The position numbers and the translations under genes are program-made. Shown here in pieces: positions 6,292 to 15,580 of a DNA stretch of 16,420 nucleotides (positions within the stretch are counted from its first letter, which is position 1; every line of letters begins with the position of its first letter). Under the pieces are notes generated by a model. It was not told the DNA's origin. It saw only the letters and a program-made list of their open reading frames with translations, and did not search any database. This stretch comes from Eubacterium sp. TM05-53 (GTDB taxonomy: Bacteria > Bacillota_I > Bacilli_A > Erysipelotrichales > Erysipelotrichaceae), in contig NZ_QSPK01000055.1 in assembly GCF_003436425.1 (NCBI RefSeq), forward strand, positions 1 to 16,420, written 5' to 3'.

Positions 6292-6920
6292 TGGCTACTA
6301 TCGACGTAATTAACCAAGCTGGTGCAGTTGTTGGTTCAATCGAATTGAACGACGCTGTTTTCGGAATTGAACCACACCAACAGGCTATGTATGATGCATT
6401 AGTAATGCAAATGGCAAGCCGTCGTCAAGGAACTGCTGACACTAAGGGTCGTAGCGAAGTTTCTGGTGGTGGACGCAAGCCTTACCGTCAAAAAGGTACA
6501 GGACGTGCTCGTCAAGGTTCTATCCGTGCTACTCAATTTAGAGGTGGTGGAACTGTATTCGGAGCTACTCCACGTAACTATGCATACCGCATTAACAAAA
6601 AAGTTCGCCGTTTAGCAGTTAAATCTGCATTGAGCGAAAAAGTTCAAGAAACAGCATTCAGCGTTTTGGATAAATTTGAAATTGCTGAACCAAAAACAAA
6701 AACATTTGTTTCAATTATTGAAGCTATCCAAGCGCCTAAGAAAACATTGTTTGTTGTTGCAGATAGCGAAGATGCAACAAACGTTTACTTATCAGCACGT
6801 AATATTGCTGGAGCTACAGTAATGTCTGCTTCTGCAATCAACACTTACGATTTAGTAAATGCAAACAAAGTTGTTATGACAAGCGCTGCCGTAAAACAAG
6901 TTGAGGAGGCATTGGCATAA
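6291..6920 (+). CDS. rplD: 50S ribosomal protein L4
   Basis: 209 residues, normal length. L4 folds as a globular alpha/beta domain with a long basic loop lining the narrow part of the peptide exit tunnel. The loop is visible at about 45-100, with [20 protein letters not shown] (58-77) followed by [14 protein letters not shown]. In E. coli L4 also represses its own operon through the S10 leader, which makes this gene the first candidate partner for the leader at 5164-5272; no sequence evidence here shows it. AAGGAGG at 6277-6283 precedes the ATG, and the start overlaps the rplC stop as TAATG, favouring coupled translation. Confidence 0.97.
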   Translation: MATIDVINQAGAVVGSIELNDAVFGIEPHQQAMYDALVMQMASRRQGTADTKGRSEVSGGGRKPYRQKGTGRARQGSIRATQFRGGGTVFGATPRNYAYRINKKVRRLAVKSALSEKVQETAFSVLDKFEIAEPKTKTFVSIIEAIQAPKKTLFVVADSEDATNVYLSARNIAGATVMSASAINTYDLVNANKVVMTSAAVKQVEEALA

Positions 6921-7213
6921 TGAAAGATTACAGAGACGTAATTATCCGCCCAATCATCACTGAAGCAACTATGAAGATGATGGCTGAAGATAACAAAGTA
7001 ACTTTTGAAGTAGCTAAGGGTGTTAGCAAAATTGAAATTGCTAAAGCTGTTGAGGCTGCATTCAATGTAGAAGTTGTAAAAGTAAATACAATGAACTGCA
7101 AACCAAAAACAAAACGTGTAGGTCGTTATGTTGGAAAAACAAGCGCTGTACACAAAGCTATTGTAAAAATTAAAGAAGGACAAACAATCGAATTGTTCGG
7201 TTCTGAAGAATAA
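6920..7213 (+). CDS. rplW: 50S ribosomal protein L23
   Basis: 97 residues. It lies at the exit of the nascent-chain tunnel, where it docks trigger factor, SRP and SecYEG. The N-terminal DVIIRPIITEATMKMM and the following beta strands are characteristic, as is NTMNCKPKTKRVGRYVGKTSAVHKAIVKIKEG. GAGGAGG at 6903-6909 precedes the ATG, which overlaps the rplD stop by one base. It is followed by the longest gap between genes in the S10 half of the operon, 58 nt, containing a small hairpin. Confidence 0.96.
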   Translation: MKDYRDVIIRPIITEATMKMMAEDNKVTFEVAKGVSKIEIAKAVEAAFNVEVVKVNTMNCKPKTKRVGRYVGKTSAVHKAIVKIKEGQTIELFGSEE

Positions 7214-7238
7214 TCAGGGAGAAGACGCTATTTCCTGA
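7214..7238 (+). promoter_or_regulatory. Small hairpin in the rplW-rplB spacer
   Basis: TCAGGGA (7214-7220) pairs with TTCCTGA (7232-7238) with one G-U pair, starting at the base after the rplW stop. No T-run follows, so it is not a terminator. It could influence mRNA processing or L2 synthesis. AAGGAGGA (7253-7260) for rplB follows, with an 11-nt spacing. Confidence 0.35.
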
Positions 7239-7271
7239 ATAAATATTGCGATAAGGAGGAAAATTAAGTTT

Positions 7272-8105
7272 ATGCCAATTAAGAAGTATAAACCAATGAC
7301 ACCTGGACGTCGTGGAATGACAACTTTGGCTAAAGATGAAATTACAGCATCTAAGCCAGAAAAAAGTTTGTTAGCTCCATTGAAATCTAAAGGTGGAAGA
7401 AACAACACAGGACGTATTACTACACGTCACCAAGGTTCTGGTCACAAAAGAACTTACCGTATCATCGATTTCAAACGTAACAAAGACAACGTGCCTGCAC
7501 GTGTTGCTACAATCGAATACGATCCAAACCGTTCAGCAAACATTGCATTGTTAAACTATGCTGATGGTGAAAAACGTTATATCATCGCTCCAAAAGATTT
7601 GAAGGTTGGTATGACAGTTGTATCAGGAGCAGAAACAGATATTAAAATTGGTAACTGCTGCGAAATGAGAAACATGCCTGAAGGTACATTCATTCACAAC
7701 GTTGAATTGAAACCTGGTAAAGGTGGACAGATGGCTCGTAGTGCTGGATGTTCAGCTCAGATCTTAGGTATTGAAGAAAAATATGTAACTTTACGTTTAG
7801 CTTCTGGTGAAGTTCGTAAAGTATTGGCTAACTGCCGTGCTACTGTAGGTACAGTTGGTAATGAAGATTACAGCTTAGTTAACTATGGTAAAGCAGGACG
7901 TAACCGTTGGAGAGGTATTCGCCCAACTGTTCGTGGTTCTGTAATGAACCCTAATGATCACCCTCATGGTGGTGGTGAAGGACGTACTCCTATCGGACGT
8001 AAATCACCAATGACTCCTTGGGGTAAAAAAGCATTGGGTGTTAAAACTCGTCGTAACAAAAAGGCTAGTACAAAATTAATTGTACGTCGTCGTAATGGTA
8101 AGTAG
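7272..8105 (+). CDS. rplB: 50S ribosomal protein L2
   Basis: 277 residues, full length. L2 is needed for subunit association and peptidyl transferase activity. The N-terminal part ([14 protein letters not shown]) is followed by the OB-fold and SH3-like domains and the basic C-terminal extension. The near-invariant HPHGGGEGR is present at 230-238, with His230 and His232; the conserved C-terminal His in this motif is tied to peptidyl transferase activity in other bacteria. Arg codons are mostly CGT, as in the rest of the operon and unlike the upstream metabolic genes, consistent with high expression. The ATG at 7272 follows AAGGAGGA at a rather long distance. Confidence 0.97.
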   Translation: MPIKKYKPMTPGRRGMTTLAKDEITASKPEKSLLAPLKSKGGRNNTGRITTRHQGSGHKRTYRIIDFKRNKDNVPARVATIEYDPNRSANIALLNYADGEKRYIIAPKDLKVGMTVVSGAETDIKIGNCCEMRNMPEGTFIHNVELKPGKGGQMARSAGCSAQILGIEEKYVTLRLASGEVRKVLANCRATVGTVGNEDYSLVNYGKAGRNRWRGIRPTVRGSVMNPNDHPHGGGEGRTPIGRKSPMTPWGKKALGVKTRRNKKASTKLIVRRRNGK

Positions 8106-8123
8106 GCAAGGAGGTAAGATACA

Positions 8124-8399
8124 ATGAGTCGTAGTTTGAAAAAAGGACCTTTCTGTGATGACCATTTGATGAAAAAGGTTGTTGCATTAAACGAAGCCGA
8201 AAAAAAAGAAGTCATTAAAACTTGGAGCCGTCGTTCTACAATCTTCCCTCAATTTGTTGAACACACATTTGCCGTTTATAACGGTAAGGAACATGTTCCT
8301 GTTTATGTAACAGAAGACATGGTTGGACACAAATTAGGTGAATTCGTTCCAACACGTAAATACACTGGTCATGGATCAGATGATAAGAAATCTAGATAG
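8124..8399 (+). CDS. rpsS: 30S ribosomal protein S19
   Basis: 91 residues. S19 sits in the head of the 30S subunit with S13 and contacts the A-site finger. The sequence is typical: [61 protein letters not shown], and the basic TRKYTGHG end. AAGGAGGT lies upstream of the ATG. The gene ends with two TAG codons in a row; the second is fused to the AGGAGG of rplV. Confidence 0.97.
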   Translation: MSRSLKKGPFCDDHLMKKVVALNEAEKKEVIKTWSRRSTIFPQFVEHTFAVYNGKEHVPVYVTEDMVGHKLGEFVPTRKYTGHGSDDKKSR

Positions 8400-8413
8400 T
8401 AGGAGGAGAAGAA

Positions 8414-8749
8414 ATGGAAGTAAAAGCTACCGCAAAAACTCTACGTATTCAACCTCGTAAAGCAAGACTAGTCTTAGACTTGATCCGTGGAAAAGACGTA
8501 GAAGAAGCAGCTGCTATTTTAAAATTCTTACCTAACAAAGGTGGATACCTTGTTGGTAAAGTATTACACTCAGCTGTTGCTAACGCAGTTAACAATAACG
8601 ATTTAGATGAAAGCAAGTTATATGTGAAGGCTTGCTGGGCTGACGAAGGAATTACTTTGAAACGCTTCATGCCTCGTGCAAAAGGTAGTGCGAGTGCTAT
8701 TCACAAACGTACAAGCCACATTACAGTTGTAGTGGCTGAAAAAGAGTAG
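8414..8749 (+). CDS. rplV: 50S ribosomal protein L22
   Basis: 111 residues. L22 binds all domains of 23S rRNA, and its beta-hairpin forms the tunnel constriction with L4. The hairpin tip is visible at about 82-96 ([15 protein letters not shown]), the region where changes confer macrolide resistance in other bacteria; nothing abnormal is seen. The N-terminal [20 protein letters not shown] helix is canonical. Its UAG stop is directly fused to GGAGGT, the rpsC ribosome binding site. Confidence 0.97.
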   Translation: MEVKATAKTLRIQPRKARLVLDLIRGKDVEEAAAILKFLPNKGGYLVGKVLHSAVANAVNNNDLDESKLYVKACWADEGITLKRFMPRAKGSASAIHKRTSHITVVVAEKE

Positions 8750-8759
8750 GAGGTAAGCT

Positions 8760-9572
8760 ATGGGACAGAAAGTAAGTCCAATTGGAATGCGTGTCGGAGT
8801 CATTCGTGACTGGCAATCAAGATGGTACGCTGACGATAAAGAATTCGGAACATTATTAATGGAAGATGTTAAGATTCGTGAATTGGTTGAAGCATACTAC
8901 GCTAAATTATCAAACGAAGCTGTCGACAAACGTAAGGCAGACCCTCAAATCTCTCGTATCGAAATCGAACGTACTAAGGGTCGTTTGACAGTTATCATCC
9001 GTACTGCTCACCCTGGTGTAGTAATCGGTCAAGATGGAAAATCAATCGAAGGATTGAAAAAACAAGTTTCAAAAATCGCTTCTGCAAAGAACGTACAAAT
9101 TAACGTTGTAGAAGTTGCTAATCCTAACTTAGATGCTCGTTTAGTAGCTCGTTGGATTGCAAACGAATTGGAAGGACGTAAATCTTTCCGTGCAACTCAG
9201 AAAAAAGCTATTCAAAACACTATGCGTGCTGGTGCAAAAGGTATCAAAACTGCTGTATCTGGACGTCTTGGTGGAGCTGATATGGCACGTACTGAAGGAT
9301 ATTCAGAAGGAGTTGTTCCTTTACATACACTTCGTAGTGATATTGACTATGCTTGGGAAGAAGCAGCGACTCAATATGGTCGTTTAGGTGTAAAAGTTTG
9401 GATCTGCCGTGGTGAAGTATTACCTGGTGAAATGGTTAAAGAACCAGAAGCTCCAAAACAACGCCCAATGCGTAAAGGAAAAGGACGTCGTCGTCCAGAT
9501 GCTCGTTCAAACCGTGCCCCTAAAGATGCTGCAAAAGCTGCAGCACCTGCAGAAAAAGGAGGTAACGAATAA
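8760..9572 (+). CDS. rpsC: 30S ribosomal protein S3 with extended C-terminal tail
   Basis: 270 residues, about 50 more than B. subtilis S3. It starts with [18 protein letters not shown], then a type II KH domain whose loop reads [12 protein letters not shown] (GQDG in place of the common GKGG), and the C-terminal domain with [10 protein letters not shown] and [13 protein letters not shown]. Two additions stand out. About 12 extra residues near 50-62 ([13 protein letters not shown]) precede [10 protein letters not shown] basic, low-complexity tail runs from about 226 to 270, rich in Lys, Arg, Pro and Ala. S3 lies at the mRNA entry channel and has helicase activity with S4 and S5, so a basic tail could contact incoming mRNA (inference). 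The stop overlaps the rplP ATG as TAATG. Confidence 0.96.
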   Translation: MGQKVSPIGMRVGVIRDWQSRWYADDKEFGTLLMEDVKIRELVEAYYAKLSNEAVDKRKADPQISRIEIERTKGRLTVIIRTAHPGVVIGQDGKSIEGLKKQVSKIASAKNVQINVVEVANPNLDARLVARWIANELEGRKSFRATQKKAIQNTMRAGAKGIKTAVSGRLGGADMARTEGYSEGVVPLHTLRSDIDYAWEEAATQYGRLGVKVWICRGEVLPGEMVKEPEAPKQRPMRKGKGRRRPDARSNRAPKDAAKAAAPAEKGGNE

Positions 9573-9988
9573 TGTTAATGCCTAAACGTACAAAGTATCG
9601 TCGTCCTCACCGTTTGAGCTACGAAGGTCGTTCAAAAGCAGGTCGTACAATTGACTTTGGTGAATATGGATTGGTTGCTGAATCAGGAAACTATGTAAGT
9701 AACCGTCAAATTGAAGCAGCCCGTATTGCTATGACACGTTATATGAAACGTGGAGGAAATGTTTGGATTCGTATTTTCCCTCACATGGCACGTACTAAAA
9801 AACCTCTAGAGGTTCGTATGGGTTCTGGTAAAGGTGCTCCTGAAGGATGGGTAGCAGTAGTTCAACCAGGACGTGTAATGTTCGAAGTTGGTGGAGTAAG
9901 TGAAGAAGTAGCTCGTGAAGCTTTACGTCTTGCTGCTCACAAATTACCAGTTAAGACTCGTTTTGCTAGAAAAGGAGAAGTGAAGTAA
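9572..9988 (+). CDS. rplP: 50S ribosomal protein L16
   Basis: 138 residues. L16 contacts the A-site tRNA region and joins late in assembly. It has the usual [11 protein letters not shown] start and the long [19 protein letters not shown] segment (here [21 protein letters not shown]). The glycine-rich [24 protein letters not shown] follows. The ATG at 9572 is preferred over the ATG at 9578 because AGGAGG (9557-9562) is nine bases upstream. It overlaps the rpsC stop by one base, and its own stop overlaps the rpmC start in the same way. Confidence 0.96.
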   Translation: MLMPKRTKYRRPHRLSYEGRSKAGRTIDFGEYGLVAESGNYVSNRQIEAARIAMTRYMKRGGNVWIRIFPHMARTKKPLEVRMGSGKGAPEGWVAVVQPGRVMFEVGGVSEEVAREALRLAAHKLPVKTRFARKGEVK

Positions 9989-10188
9989 TGTTAGCTAAAG
10001 AAATCCGCGAAAAAACAAATGAAGAGCTTCTTCAGGAAATCGATACGCTTAAAGATGAACTTTTTAACCTTCGTTTCCAGCAAGCCACAGGACAGTTAGA
10101 AAATACAGCACGTTTAAAAACTGTTAAGAAAACAATTGCTCGTATTAAAACTGTATTGACAGAGCGTGAAAACGCTGGCCAAGAGTAG
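9988..10188 (+). CDS. rpmC: 50S ribosomal protein L29
   Basis: 66 residues, two antiparallel helices ([31 protein letters not shown] and a second basic helix). L29 lies beside L23 at the tunnel exit, near the trigger factor and SRP sites. The start overlaps the rplP stop as TAATG, with AAAGGAG upstream. The UAG stop (10186-10188) is fused to GGAGG, the rpsQ ribosome binding site. Confidence 0.96.
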   Translation: MLAKEIREKTNEELLQEIDTLKDELFNLRFQQATGQLENTARLKTVKKTIARIKTVLTERENAGQE

Positions 10189-10201
10189 GGAGGACGTATC
10201 T

Positions 10202-10459
10202 ATGGAAAGAAACGCTCGTAAAGTATACCGTGGTACAGTTGTGTCTGATAAAATGGACAAAACTATCACAGTTATGGTAGAAACTAAAAAAACACACCCA
10301 TTATATGGTAAACGTGTTAAATATTCTAAGAAATTTAAAGCTCACGATGAAAACAACGAAGCACGTATCGGAGATAAAGTAGTAATTATGGAAACTCGTC
10401 CATTATCTGCTACAAAACGTTTCCGTTTAGTTGAAATCGTTGAAAAGGCTCGTGGTTAA
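10202..10459 (+). CDS. rpsQ: 30S ribosomal protein S17
   Basis: 85 residues, an OB-fold primary binder of the 16S 5' domain. [24 protein letters not shown] and [19 protein letters not shown] are typical, as is the [18 protein letters not shown] end. The frame stays open further upstream into rpmC, but the true start is the ATG at 10202, placed eight bases after GGGAGGA (10188-10194). Confidence 0.96.
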   Translation: MERNARKVYRGTVVSDKMDKTITVMVETKKTHPLYGKRVKYSKKFKAHDENNEARIGDKVVIMETRPLSATKRFRLVEIVEKARG

Positions 10460-10477
10460 TACTAGGAGGAGAAAGCA

Positions 10478-10846
10478 ATGATTCAAAACGAAAGTCGTAT
10501 GCGCGTTGCTGACAACACTGGAGCTAAAGAAGTTTTAGTTATCCGTTGTTTAGGTGGTAGCGTAAGAAAATTTGCAAACATCGGTGATGTCGTTGTATGT
10601 GCTGTTAAACAGGCTACTCCTGGTGGATCCGTAAAAAAAGGTGATGTAGTTAAAGCCGTAATCGTACGTACACGTCGTGGTGTTCGTCGTGAAAACGGAA
10701 CTTACATCAAATTTGATGATAACGCATGTGTAATCATTAAAGATGACAAGACGCCAAAGGGAACTCGTATCTTCGGTCCAGTTGCTCGTGAATTACGTGA
10801 CAAAGACTTCATGAAGATCGTATCTCTTGCGCCAGAAGTATTATAG
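10478..10846 (+). CDS. rplN: 50S ribosomal protein L14
   Basis: 122 residues, the usual bacterial length. L14 forms an intersubunit bridge and is the binding site of the silencing factor RsfS. It reads [27 protein letters not shown] at the start, with [24 protein letters not shown] and [13 protein letters not shown] later, all canonical. First gene of the classical spc part. TAGGAGGAG precedes its ATG, and its UAG stop is fused to GAGGTG in front of rplX. Confidence 0.97.
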   Translation: MIQNESRMRVADNTGAKEVLVIRCLGGSVRKFANIGDVVVCAVKQATPGGSVKKGDVVKAVIVRTRRGVRRENGTYIKFDDNACVIIKDDKTPKGTRIFGPVARELRDKDFMKIVSLAPEVL

Positions 10847-10859
10847 GAGGTGTGTCTAA

Positions 10860-11180
10860 GTGAGAATTAAAAAAGGTGATAAAGTAAAAGTTATTACAGG
10901 TGCTTACAAAGGCACAATCGGTGAAGTAAAAGCTGTATTCCCTAAGGAAGACAGAGTTATCGTTGAAGGTGTTAACATGGTTAAAAAGCACTTGAAACCA
11001 ACTCAAGCAAATCCAGAAGGTGGAATCGTTGAAAAAGAAGCTAAAATTCACGTTTCAAATGTAATGCTTTATGATGAAAAAGCAAAAGTTGCTAGCCGTA
11101 TTACAACAAAAGTTGAAGTTGTAGATGGTAAAAATGTAAAAACACGCGTCTTCAAAAAGAGCGGTAACGAAGTGAAGTAG
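10860..11180 (+). CDS. rplX: 50S ribosomal protein L24
   Basis: 106 residues. L24 initiates 50S assembly. The KOW motif is near the N-terminus ([23 protein letters not shown]). The start codon is GTG at 10860 (MRIKKGD), supported by TAGGAGGTG just upstream; it is the only ribosomal protein gene in this window that I assign a non-ATG start. GTG may lower its initiation rate relative to neighbours. The UAG stop is fused to GAGGG, the rplE site. Confidence 0.96.
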   Translation: MRIKKGDKVKVITGAYKGTIGEVKAVFPKEDRVIVEGVNMVKKHLKPTQANPEGGIVEKEAKIHVSNVMLYDEKAKVASRITTKVEVVDGKNVKTRVFKKSGNEVK

Positions 11181-11191
11181 GAGGGTAGAAG

Positions 11192-11731
11192 ATGAATCGT
11201 TTACAAGAAAAATATAAAAACGTAGTTGTCCCTCAAATGATGAAAGATTTCGAATACAAATCTGTCATGGAAGTACCTCACGTTGAAAAAGTAGTTATTA
11301 ATATTGGTGTAGGTGATGCTATCACTAATGCTAAATTATTAGACGAAGCTGTTGAAGAATTGACAGCTATCACTGGTCAAGCTCCAGTTGTAACAAAAGC
11401 TAAAAAATCAATTGCGAACTTCAAATTGCGTGAAGGTATGCCAATTGGATGTAAAGTTACTTTACGTAAAGAAAAAATGTATGAATTCTTAGATAAGTTA
11501 TTCAACATTTCATTACCTCGTGTACGTGACTTCCGTGGAGTTAGCGATACTAGCTTCGATGGTCGTGGAAACTATACATTAGGTATTAAAGAACAAATCA
11601 TTTTCCCTGAAATTGATTTCGATAAAGTAGACCGTACTCGTGGTATGGACATCGTAATCGTTACATCAGCGAAAACAAACGAAGAAGCAAAGGCATTATT
11701 AACTCAAATGGGTATGCCTTTCAAAAAGTAG
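11192..11731 (+). CDS. rplE: 50S ribosomal protein L5
   Basis: 179 residues, standard length. L5 binds 5S rRNA together with L18 (rplR, downstream) and contacts the P-site t[23 protein letters not shown], the VINIGVGDA strand, [22 protein letters not shown], the [11 protein letters not shown] segment and [11 protein letters not shown] are all canonical. The UAG stop is fused to GAGGAG before rpsN. Confidence 0.97.
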   Translation: MNRLQEKYKNVVVPQMMKDFEYKSVMEVPHVEKVVINIGVGDAITNAKLLDEAVEELTAITGQAPVVTKAKKSIANFKLREGMPIGCKVTLRKEKMYEFLDKLFNISLPRVRDFRGVSDTSFDGRGNYTLGIKEQIIFPEIDFDKVDRTRGMDIVIVTSAKTNEEAKALLTQMGMPFKK

Positions 11732-11744
11732 GAGGAGCTTTTAA

Positions 11745-11930
<186 letters not shown>

Positions 11931-11945
11931 GGAGGTATATTGCAT

Positions 11946-12341
11946 ATGATTATGACTGATCCTATTGCGGATATGCTGACTAGAATCCGCAATGCTTTGC
12001 AACAAAAGCATGCCTCTGTCAGTATGCCAGCGAGCAATGAAAAGAAAGCAATTGCTCAAATTTTGAAAAACGAAGGTTTCATCGTAGACTTCAACGTTGA
12101 AGGCGATGTTAAGAAAACTTTGAACATTGAATTGAAATACGGACCTAACAATGAAAAAGTTATTAGCGGTTTACGTCGTATTTCTAAACCTGGTCTTCGT
12201 GTTTACGCTAAAGTTGAAAACTTACCTAGCGTATTAAACGGATTAGGTATTGCAATCATTTCTACAAGCAATGGAATGATGACTGACAAAGAAGCAAGAA
12301 AGAACCACTTAGGTGGAGAAGTTATTGCTTACGTTTGGTAA
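11946..12341 (+). CDS. rpsH: 30S ribosomal protein S8
   Basis: 131 residues. S8 binds helix 21 of 16S rRNA and in E. coli represses the spc operon by binding the rplE start region; no similar site was recognised here. [14 protein letters not shown] at the start and the [10 protein letters not shown] and [33 protein letters not shown] segments are canonical. The ATG at 11946 is chosen since GGAGGT (11931-11936) is nine bases upstream and the N-terminus matches the family. A TTG at 11940 is too close to that site. Confidence 0.96.
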   Translation: MIMTDPIADMLTRIRNALQQKHASVSMPASNEKKAIAQILKNEGFIVDFNVEGDVKKTLNIELKYGPNNEKVISGLRRISKPGLRVYAKVENLPSVLNGLGIAIISTSNGMMTDKEARKNHLGGEVIAYVW

Positions 12342-12366
12342 TAAATATATAGGAGGATAAAACGTA

Positions 12367-12912
12367 ATGTCACGTATCGGGAATAAACTGATTACCGTTC
12401 CTGCAGGAGTTACTGTTGAAGTAGCTGCTGGGAATGAGGTGACTGTTAAAGGACCTAAGGGTTCTTTAACACGTACATTCTCTTCTTTGATGGAAATCCA
12501 CGTAGAAGAAAATGTTGTCACTGTAAAACGTCCAAATGACGAAAAACACACAAAACAATTACACGGAACAACTCGTGCATTGTTACACAACATGGTAGTT
12601 GGTGTATCTGAAGGATTCACTAAAGACTTAGAATTAGTTGGTATCGGATTCCGTACAGCAATGAAAGGAAACGTATTAACTATGAACGTTGGATATTCTC
12701 ACCAAGTTGAGATGCCAGTTAAAGAAGGCTTAGAAGTAACTTGTCCAACTGCTACAACTATCAAAGTTGCAGGTATCGATAAACAAGAAGTTGGAGAATT
12801 TGCAGCAAATGTTCGTGCTGTTCGTAAACCAGAACCTTACAAAGGAAAAGGTATTCGCTATGTTGGTGAAAACATCCGTCGTAAGGAAGGTAAAACAGCA
12901 GGTAAGAAATAG
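12367..12912 (+). CDS. rplF: 50S ribosomal protein L6
   Basis: 181 residues, two similar domains. L6 lies near the factor-binding centre and the sarcin-ricin loop. [17 protein letters not shown] starts it, [20 protein letters not shown] marks the first half, and the second half ends in [21 protein letters not shown] with a lysine-rich tail. The gene follows a 25-nt spacer with AGGAGGAT. Confidence 0.97.
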   Translation: MSRIGNKLITVPAGVTVEVAAGNEVTVKGPKGSLTRTFSSLMEIHVEENVVTVKRPNDEKHTKQLHGTTRALLHNMVVGVSEGFTKDLELVGIGFRTAMKGNVLTMNVGYSHQVEMPVKEGLEVTCPTATTIKVAGIDKQEVGEFAANVRAVRKPEPYKGKGIRYVGENIRRKEGKTAGKK

Positions 12913-12933
12913 TAGTGGGAAAGGAGATCAAAA

Positions 12934-13290
12934 ATGTTTACTAAAGTATCACGTAATGAAACTCGTGTACGTCGTCACAAACGTGTACGTACAAAAATTA
13001 GCGGAACTCCAGAATGCCCACGTTTATGCGTATTCAGAAGTAACGCACACATCCATGTTCAAATCATTGATGATGTTAACCAAAACACATTGGTCAGTGC
13101 TTCAAGTGTTGACATGAAATTAGAAAATGGTGGAAACGTGGAAGCAGCTCGTTTGGTAGGAACTGAAATTGCTAAGCGCGCACTAGAAAAGAATATTAAA
13201 GAGGTTGTATTTGACCGTGGTGGATATGTTTACGCTGGTCGTGTACAAGCTTTAGCAGAAGCAGCTCGTGAAGCTGGCTTGGAATTTTAG
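12934..13290 (+). CDS. rplR: 50S ribosomal protein L18
   Basis: 118 residues. L18 binds 5S rRNA with L5. The basic N-terminus ([35 protein letters not shown]) and the [44 protein letters not shown] end are canonical. AAGGAG precedes the ATG. The UAG stop is fused to GAGGT, the rpsE site. Confidence 0.97.
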   Translation: MFTKVSRNETRVRRHKRVRTKISGTPECPRLCVFRSNAHIHVQIIDDVNQNTLVSASSVDMKLENGGNVEAARLVGTEIAKRALEKNIKEVVFDRGGYVYAGRVQALAEAAREAGLEF

Positions 13291-13301
13291 GAGGTCGCAC
13301 A

Positions 13302-13811
13302 ATGGCAATGGATAGAAAACCAAAAAGAGACCAAAAAGAATTTGAAGAACAAGTAATCTCAATCAACCGTGTAACTAAAGTAGTTAAAGGTGGACGTCGT
13401 TTCCGTTTTGCTGCATTAGTTGTAGTTGGAGATCGTAAAGGCCGTGTAGGTATTGGTACAGGAAAAGCTAACGAAGTTCCTGATGCAATCAAAAAAGCCG
13501 TTGAAGATGCTAAGAAAAACATCTTCACAGTACCAGTAATTGGTACTACAATCCCTCACGAAATCACTGGTAGATATGGTGCAGGATCTGTTTACATGCG
13601 TCCAGCTATCGAAGGTACTGGTGTTATCGCTGGTGGTGCAACTCGTGCAATCCTTGAACTTGCAGGTATCTCTGATATCTTAACTAAATGTTTAGGATCA
13701 CGTACAAAAATCAACGTTGTTCGTGCAACAGTTGATGCATTACAGAACTTAAGAACTGTAGAAAGCGTTGCTGCGCTTCGTGGTAAGAAGCCAGAAGAAA
13801 TTCGCGGGTAA
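13302..13811 (+). CDS. rpsE: 30S ribosomal protein S5
   Basis: 169 residues. S5 has an N-terminal dsRNA-binding-like domain and a C-terminal alpha/beta domain, and acts in decoding fidelity and at the mRNA entry site with S3 and S4. The spectinomycin-related loop [13 protein letters not shown] is unchanged from the usual sensitive type. AHIGAGTGKA-like [37 protein letters not shown] and [12 protein letters not shown] are present. The gene is followed directly by rplO, and the rpmD gene normally found between them is absent. Confidence 0.97.
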   Translation: MAMDRKPKRDQKEFEEQVISINRVTKVVKGGRRFRFAALVVVGDRKGRVGIGTGKANEVPDAIKKAVEDAKKNIFTVPVIGTTIPHEITGRYGAGSVYMRPAIEGTGVIAGGATRAILELAGISDILTKCLGSRTKINVVRATVDALQNLRTVESVAALRGKKPEEIRG

Positions 13812-13826
13812 TAGGAGGTAAATCAG

Positions 13827-14264
13827 ATGAAATTACATACAATGAATTTAGCCGAAACTCGCACAGAACGTAACCGTGTAGGTCGTGGACCTGGAAGCGG
13901 AAACGGAAAAACTAGCGGTCGTGGACAAAAAGGTCAAAAATCAAGATCAGGTGGAGGAGTTCGCTTAGGTTTTGAAGGTGGTCAAACACCATTAGCAAGA
14001 CGTTTACCAAAACGTGGATTCACTAACTTCAACCGTAAAGAATATGCTATCGTTAACGTTGAAACATTAAATCGTTTCGAAGATGGAGCAACTGTTAATG
14101 CAGCAGCTTTAATTGAAGCTGGTATTATCAATAAAGAACTTTCTGGACTTAAAGTTTTAGGTAACGGTGAGTTAACTAAAAAATTAACTGTTGAAGCAGT
14201 TAAATTCTCTAAGTCAGCTAAAGAAGCAATTGAAAAAGCAGGCGGAAAAGTAGAGGTTCTATAA
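13827..14264 (+). CDS. rplO: 50S ribosomal protein L15
   Basis: 145 residues. It is a late-assembly protein whose long glycine- and arginine-rich N-terminal extension threads into 23S rRNA. This extension is clear at about 9-50 ([20 protein letters not shown] and onward), followed by the globular domain with [13 protein letters not shown] and [44 protein letters not shown] stands in front of the ATG, 15 nt after the rpsE stop. One base separates its TAA from the secY start. Confidence 0.97.
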   Translation: MKLHTMNLAETRTERNRVGRGPGSGNGKTSGRGQKGQKSRSGGGVRLGFEGGQTPLARRLPKRGFTNFNRKEYAIVNVETLNRFEDGATVNAAALIEAGIINKELSGLKVLGNGELTKKLTVEAVKFSKSAKEAIEKAGGKVEVL

Positions 14265-14265
14265 T

Positions 14266-15561
14266 ATGGCAGGCAAGATAAAGGCAATGTGGACGAATAA
14301 GGATATCCGCAATAGGATTCTATTCACCCTATTTGCCTTTCTTGTCTATCGTTTGGGATCAGCCATTACTGTACCTGATGTAAACACAGCAGATTTAGTT
14401 AATGGTCTAGGAGAAAACTCATTGTTCGCGATGTTAAATCTATTAGGAGGTGGAGGACTAGAACAGTTCTCTGTCTTCGCTTTAGGTGTTACTCCATATA
14501 TTACAGCTTCTATCATTATTCAGTTATTAAGTATGGATGTTATTCCACATTTAACAGAATTGAGTAAAGCAGGAGCTAATGGTCGTAAAACATTAGACAA
14601 GTATACAAGATATCTTGCGGTCGTGTTTGCCTTTGTGCAATCATTCTCATTAGTATATGGTTTTTCAAAAGCATATACAGGTTTGATTGTCGGCGGTGTT
14701 ACAATCAGTAAGATTTTATATATTGCAACAATATTTGCAGCAGGAAGCATGTTTTTAGTGTGGATTGGAGACCAAATTTCCATGAAAGGCATTGGAAATG
14801 GTATTTCCATGGTAATTATGGCTGGTATTGTAGGGCGTATGCCTCAACAATTCTCTAGTGCATGGTCAAGCTTGATTTCAGGGGAGTCTGCACCTAACTA
14901 TGGAGCTTGGTTATTTGCTGCGTATATATTAATATACTTATTAATTATTATCTTTGTTACGTTGATCAATACAGCGGAAAGAAGAATTCCAATTCAATAT
15001 ACATCAAGTTCAATTTCATTGAGTAAACCAAGTGAAGCGAACTACTTGCCATTGAAAGTCAATTCAGCAAGTGTTATTCCTGTCATCTTTGCTAGTTCAT
15101 TGATGATGGCACCAATTCAAATTGCTTCATTCTTCCCATCAAATGATTTCATTAAAGAAATGCAAAAATGGTTAGGATTACAAACTTGGTATTCACTTGT
15201 TATTTATGTATTATTGATTTTGTTCTTTACATTCTTTTATACAAAGATGCAAATCAATCCAGAAAAAGTTGCTGAAAACTTAGGTAAATCCGGATCTTAT
15301 ATTCCTAGTGTTCGCCCAGGTTCGGAAACAAAAGATTATATTAACCGAGTTTTATCAAGAATTACAGTATTAGGATCTGTTGCTCTAGCATTTATTGCTG
15401 TTATGCCACATATCATGCCATTAATTTGGCCTGATCTTCCAAGCTCAATGGCTTTGGGTGGTACAGGAATGATTATCGTTGTTGGTGTTGCTATTGAAAC
15501 AGTACGTCAAGTACAAGGATTGATTACTCAAAAATCTTACAAGAAATATTACGAAGACTAA
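14266..15561 (+). CDS. secY: Protein translocase channel subunit SecY
   Basis: 431 residues with about ten hydrophobic transmembrane segments. SecY forms the channel for export and membrane insertion with SecE and SecG, driven by SecA or the ribosome. Signature regions are seen: the LFAMLNLLGGGGLEQFSVFALGVTPYITASIIIQLL plug/TM2 area in pieces near 53-88, GIGNGIS at 175-181, the ERRIPIQY cytoplasmic loop at 238-245 and the NPEKVAENLGKSGSYIPSVRPG loop that binds SecA and ribosomes. The residues before GIGNGIS read ISMK where many SecY proteins have ITER or ITEK. The start has only a modest AGAGGT site and begins two bases after the rplO stop, so it probably depends on coupled translation. Confidence 0.97.
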   Translation: MAGKIKAMWTNKDIRNRILFTLFAFLVYRLGSAITVPDVNTADLVNGLGENSLFAMLNLLGGGGLEQFSVFALGVTPYITASIIIQLLSMDVIPHLTELSKAGANGRKTLDKYTRYLAVVFAFVQSFSLVYGFSKAYTGLIVGGVTISKILYIATIFAAGSMFLVWIGDQISMKGIGNGISMVIMAGIVGRMPQQFSSAWSSLISGESAPNYGAWLFAAYILIYLLIIIFVTLINTAERRIPIQYTSSSISLSKPSEANYLPLKVNSASVIPVIFASSLMMAPIQIASFFPSNDFIKEMQKWLGLQTWYSLVIYVLLILFFTFFYTKMQINPEKVAENLGKSGSYIPSVRPGSETKDYINRVLSRITVLGSVALAFIAVMPHIMPLIWPDLPSSMALGGTGMIIVVGVAIETVRQVQGLITQKSYKKYYED

Positions 15562-15580
15562 GATCTTCAGGAGAATAGAT

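Noticed and set aside
6845..7183. Minus-strand frame of 112 codons opposite rplW
   Set aside because: Composition mirrors the sense-strand codon use; no minus-strand promoter or ribosome site.
9157..9387. Plus-strand frame inside rpsC
   Set aside because: Out of frame within a conserved ribosomal protein gene with its strong codon bias; a shadow.
11940..11945. TTG at 11940 as the rpsH start
   Set aside because: Too close to GGAGGT; the ATG at 11946 gives the canonical S8 N-terminus.
12767..13117. Plus-strand frame spanning the rplF-rplR junction
   Set aside because: Overlaps both conserved genes in another frame and lacks a ribosome binding site.
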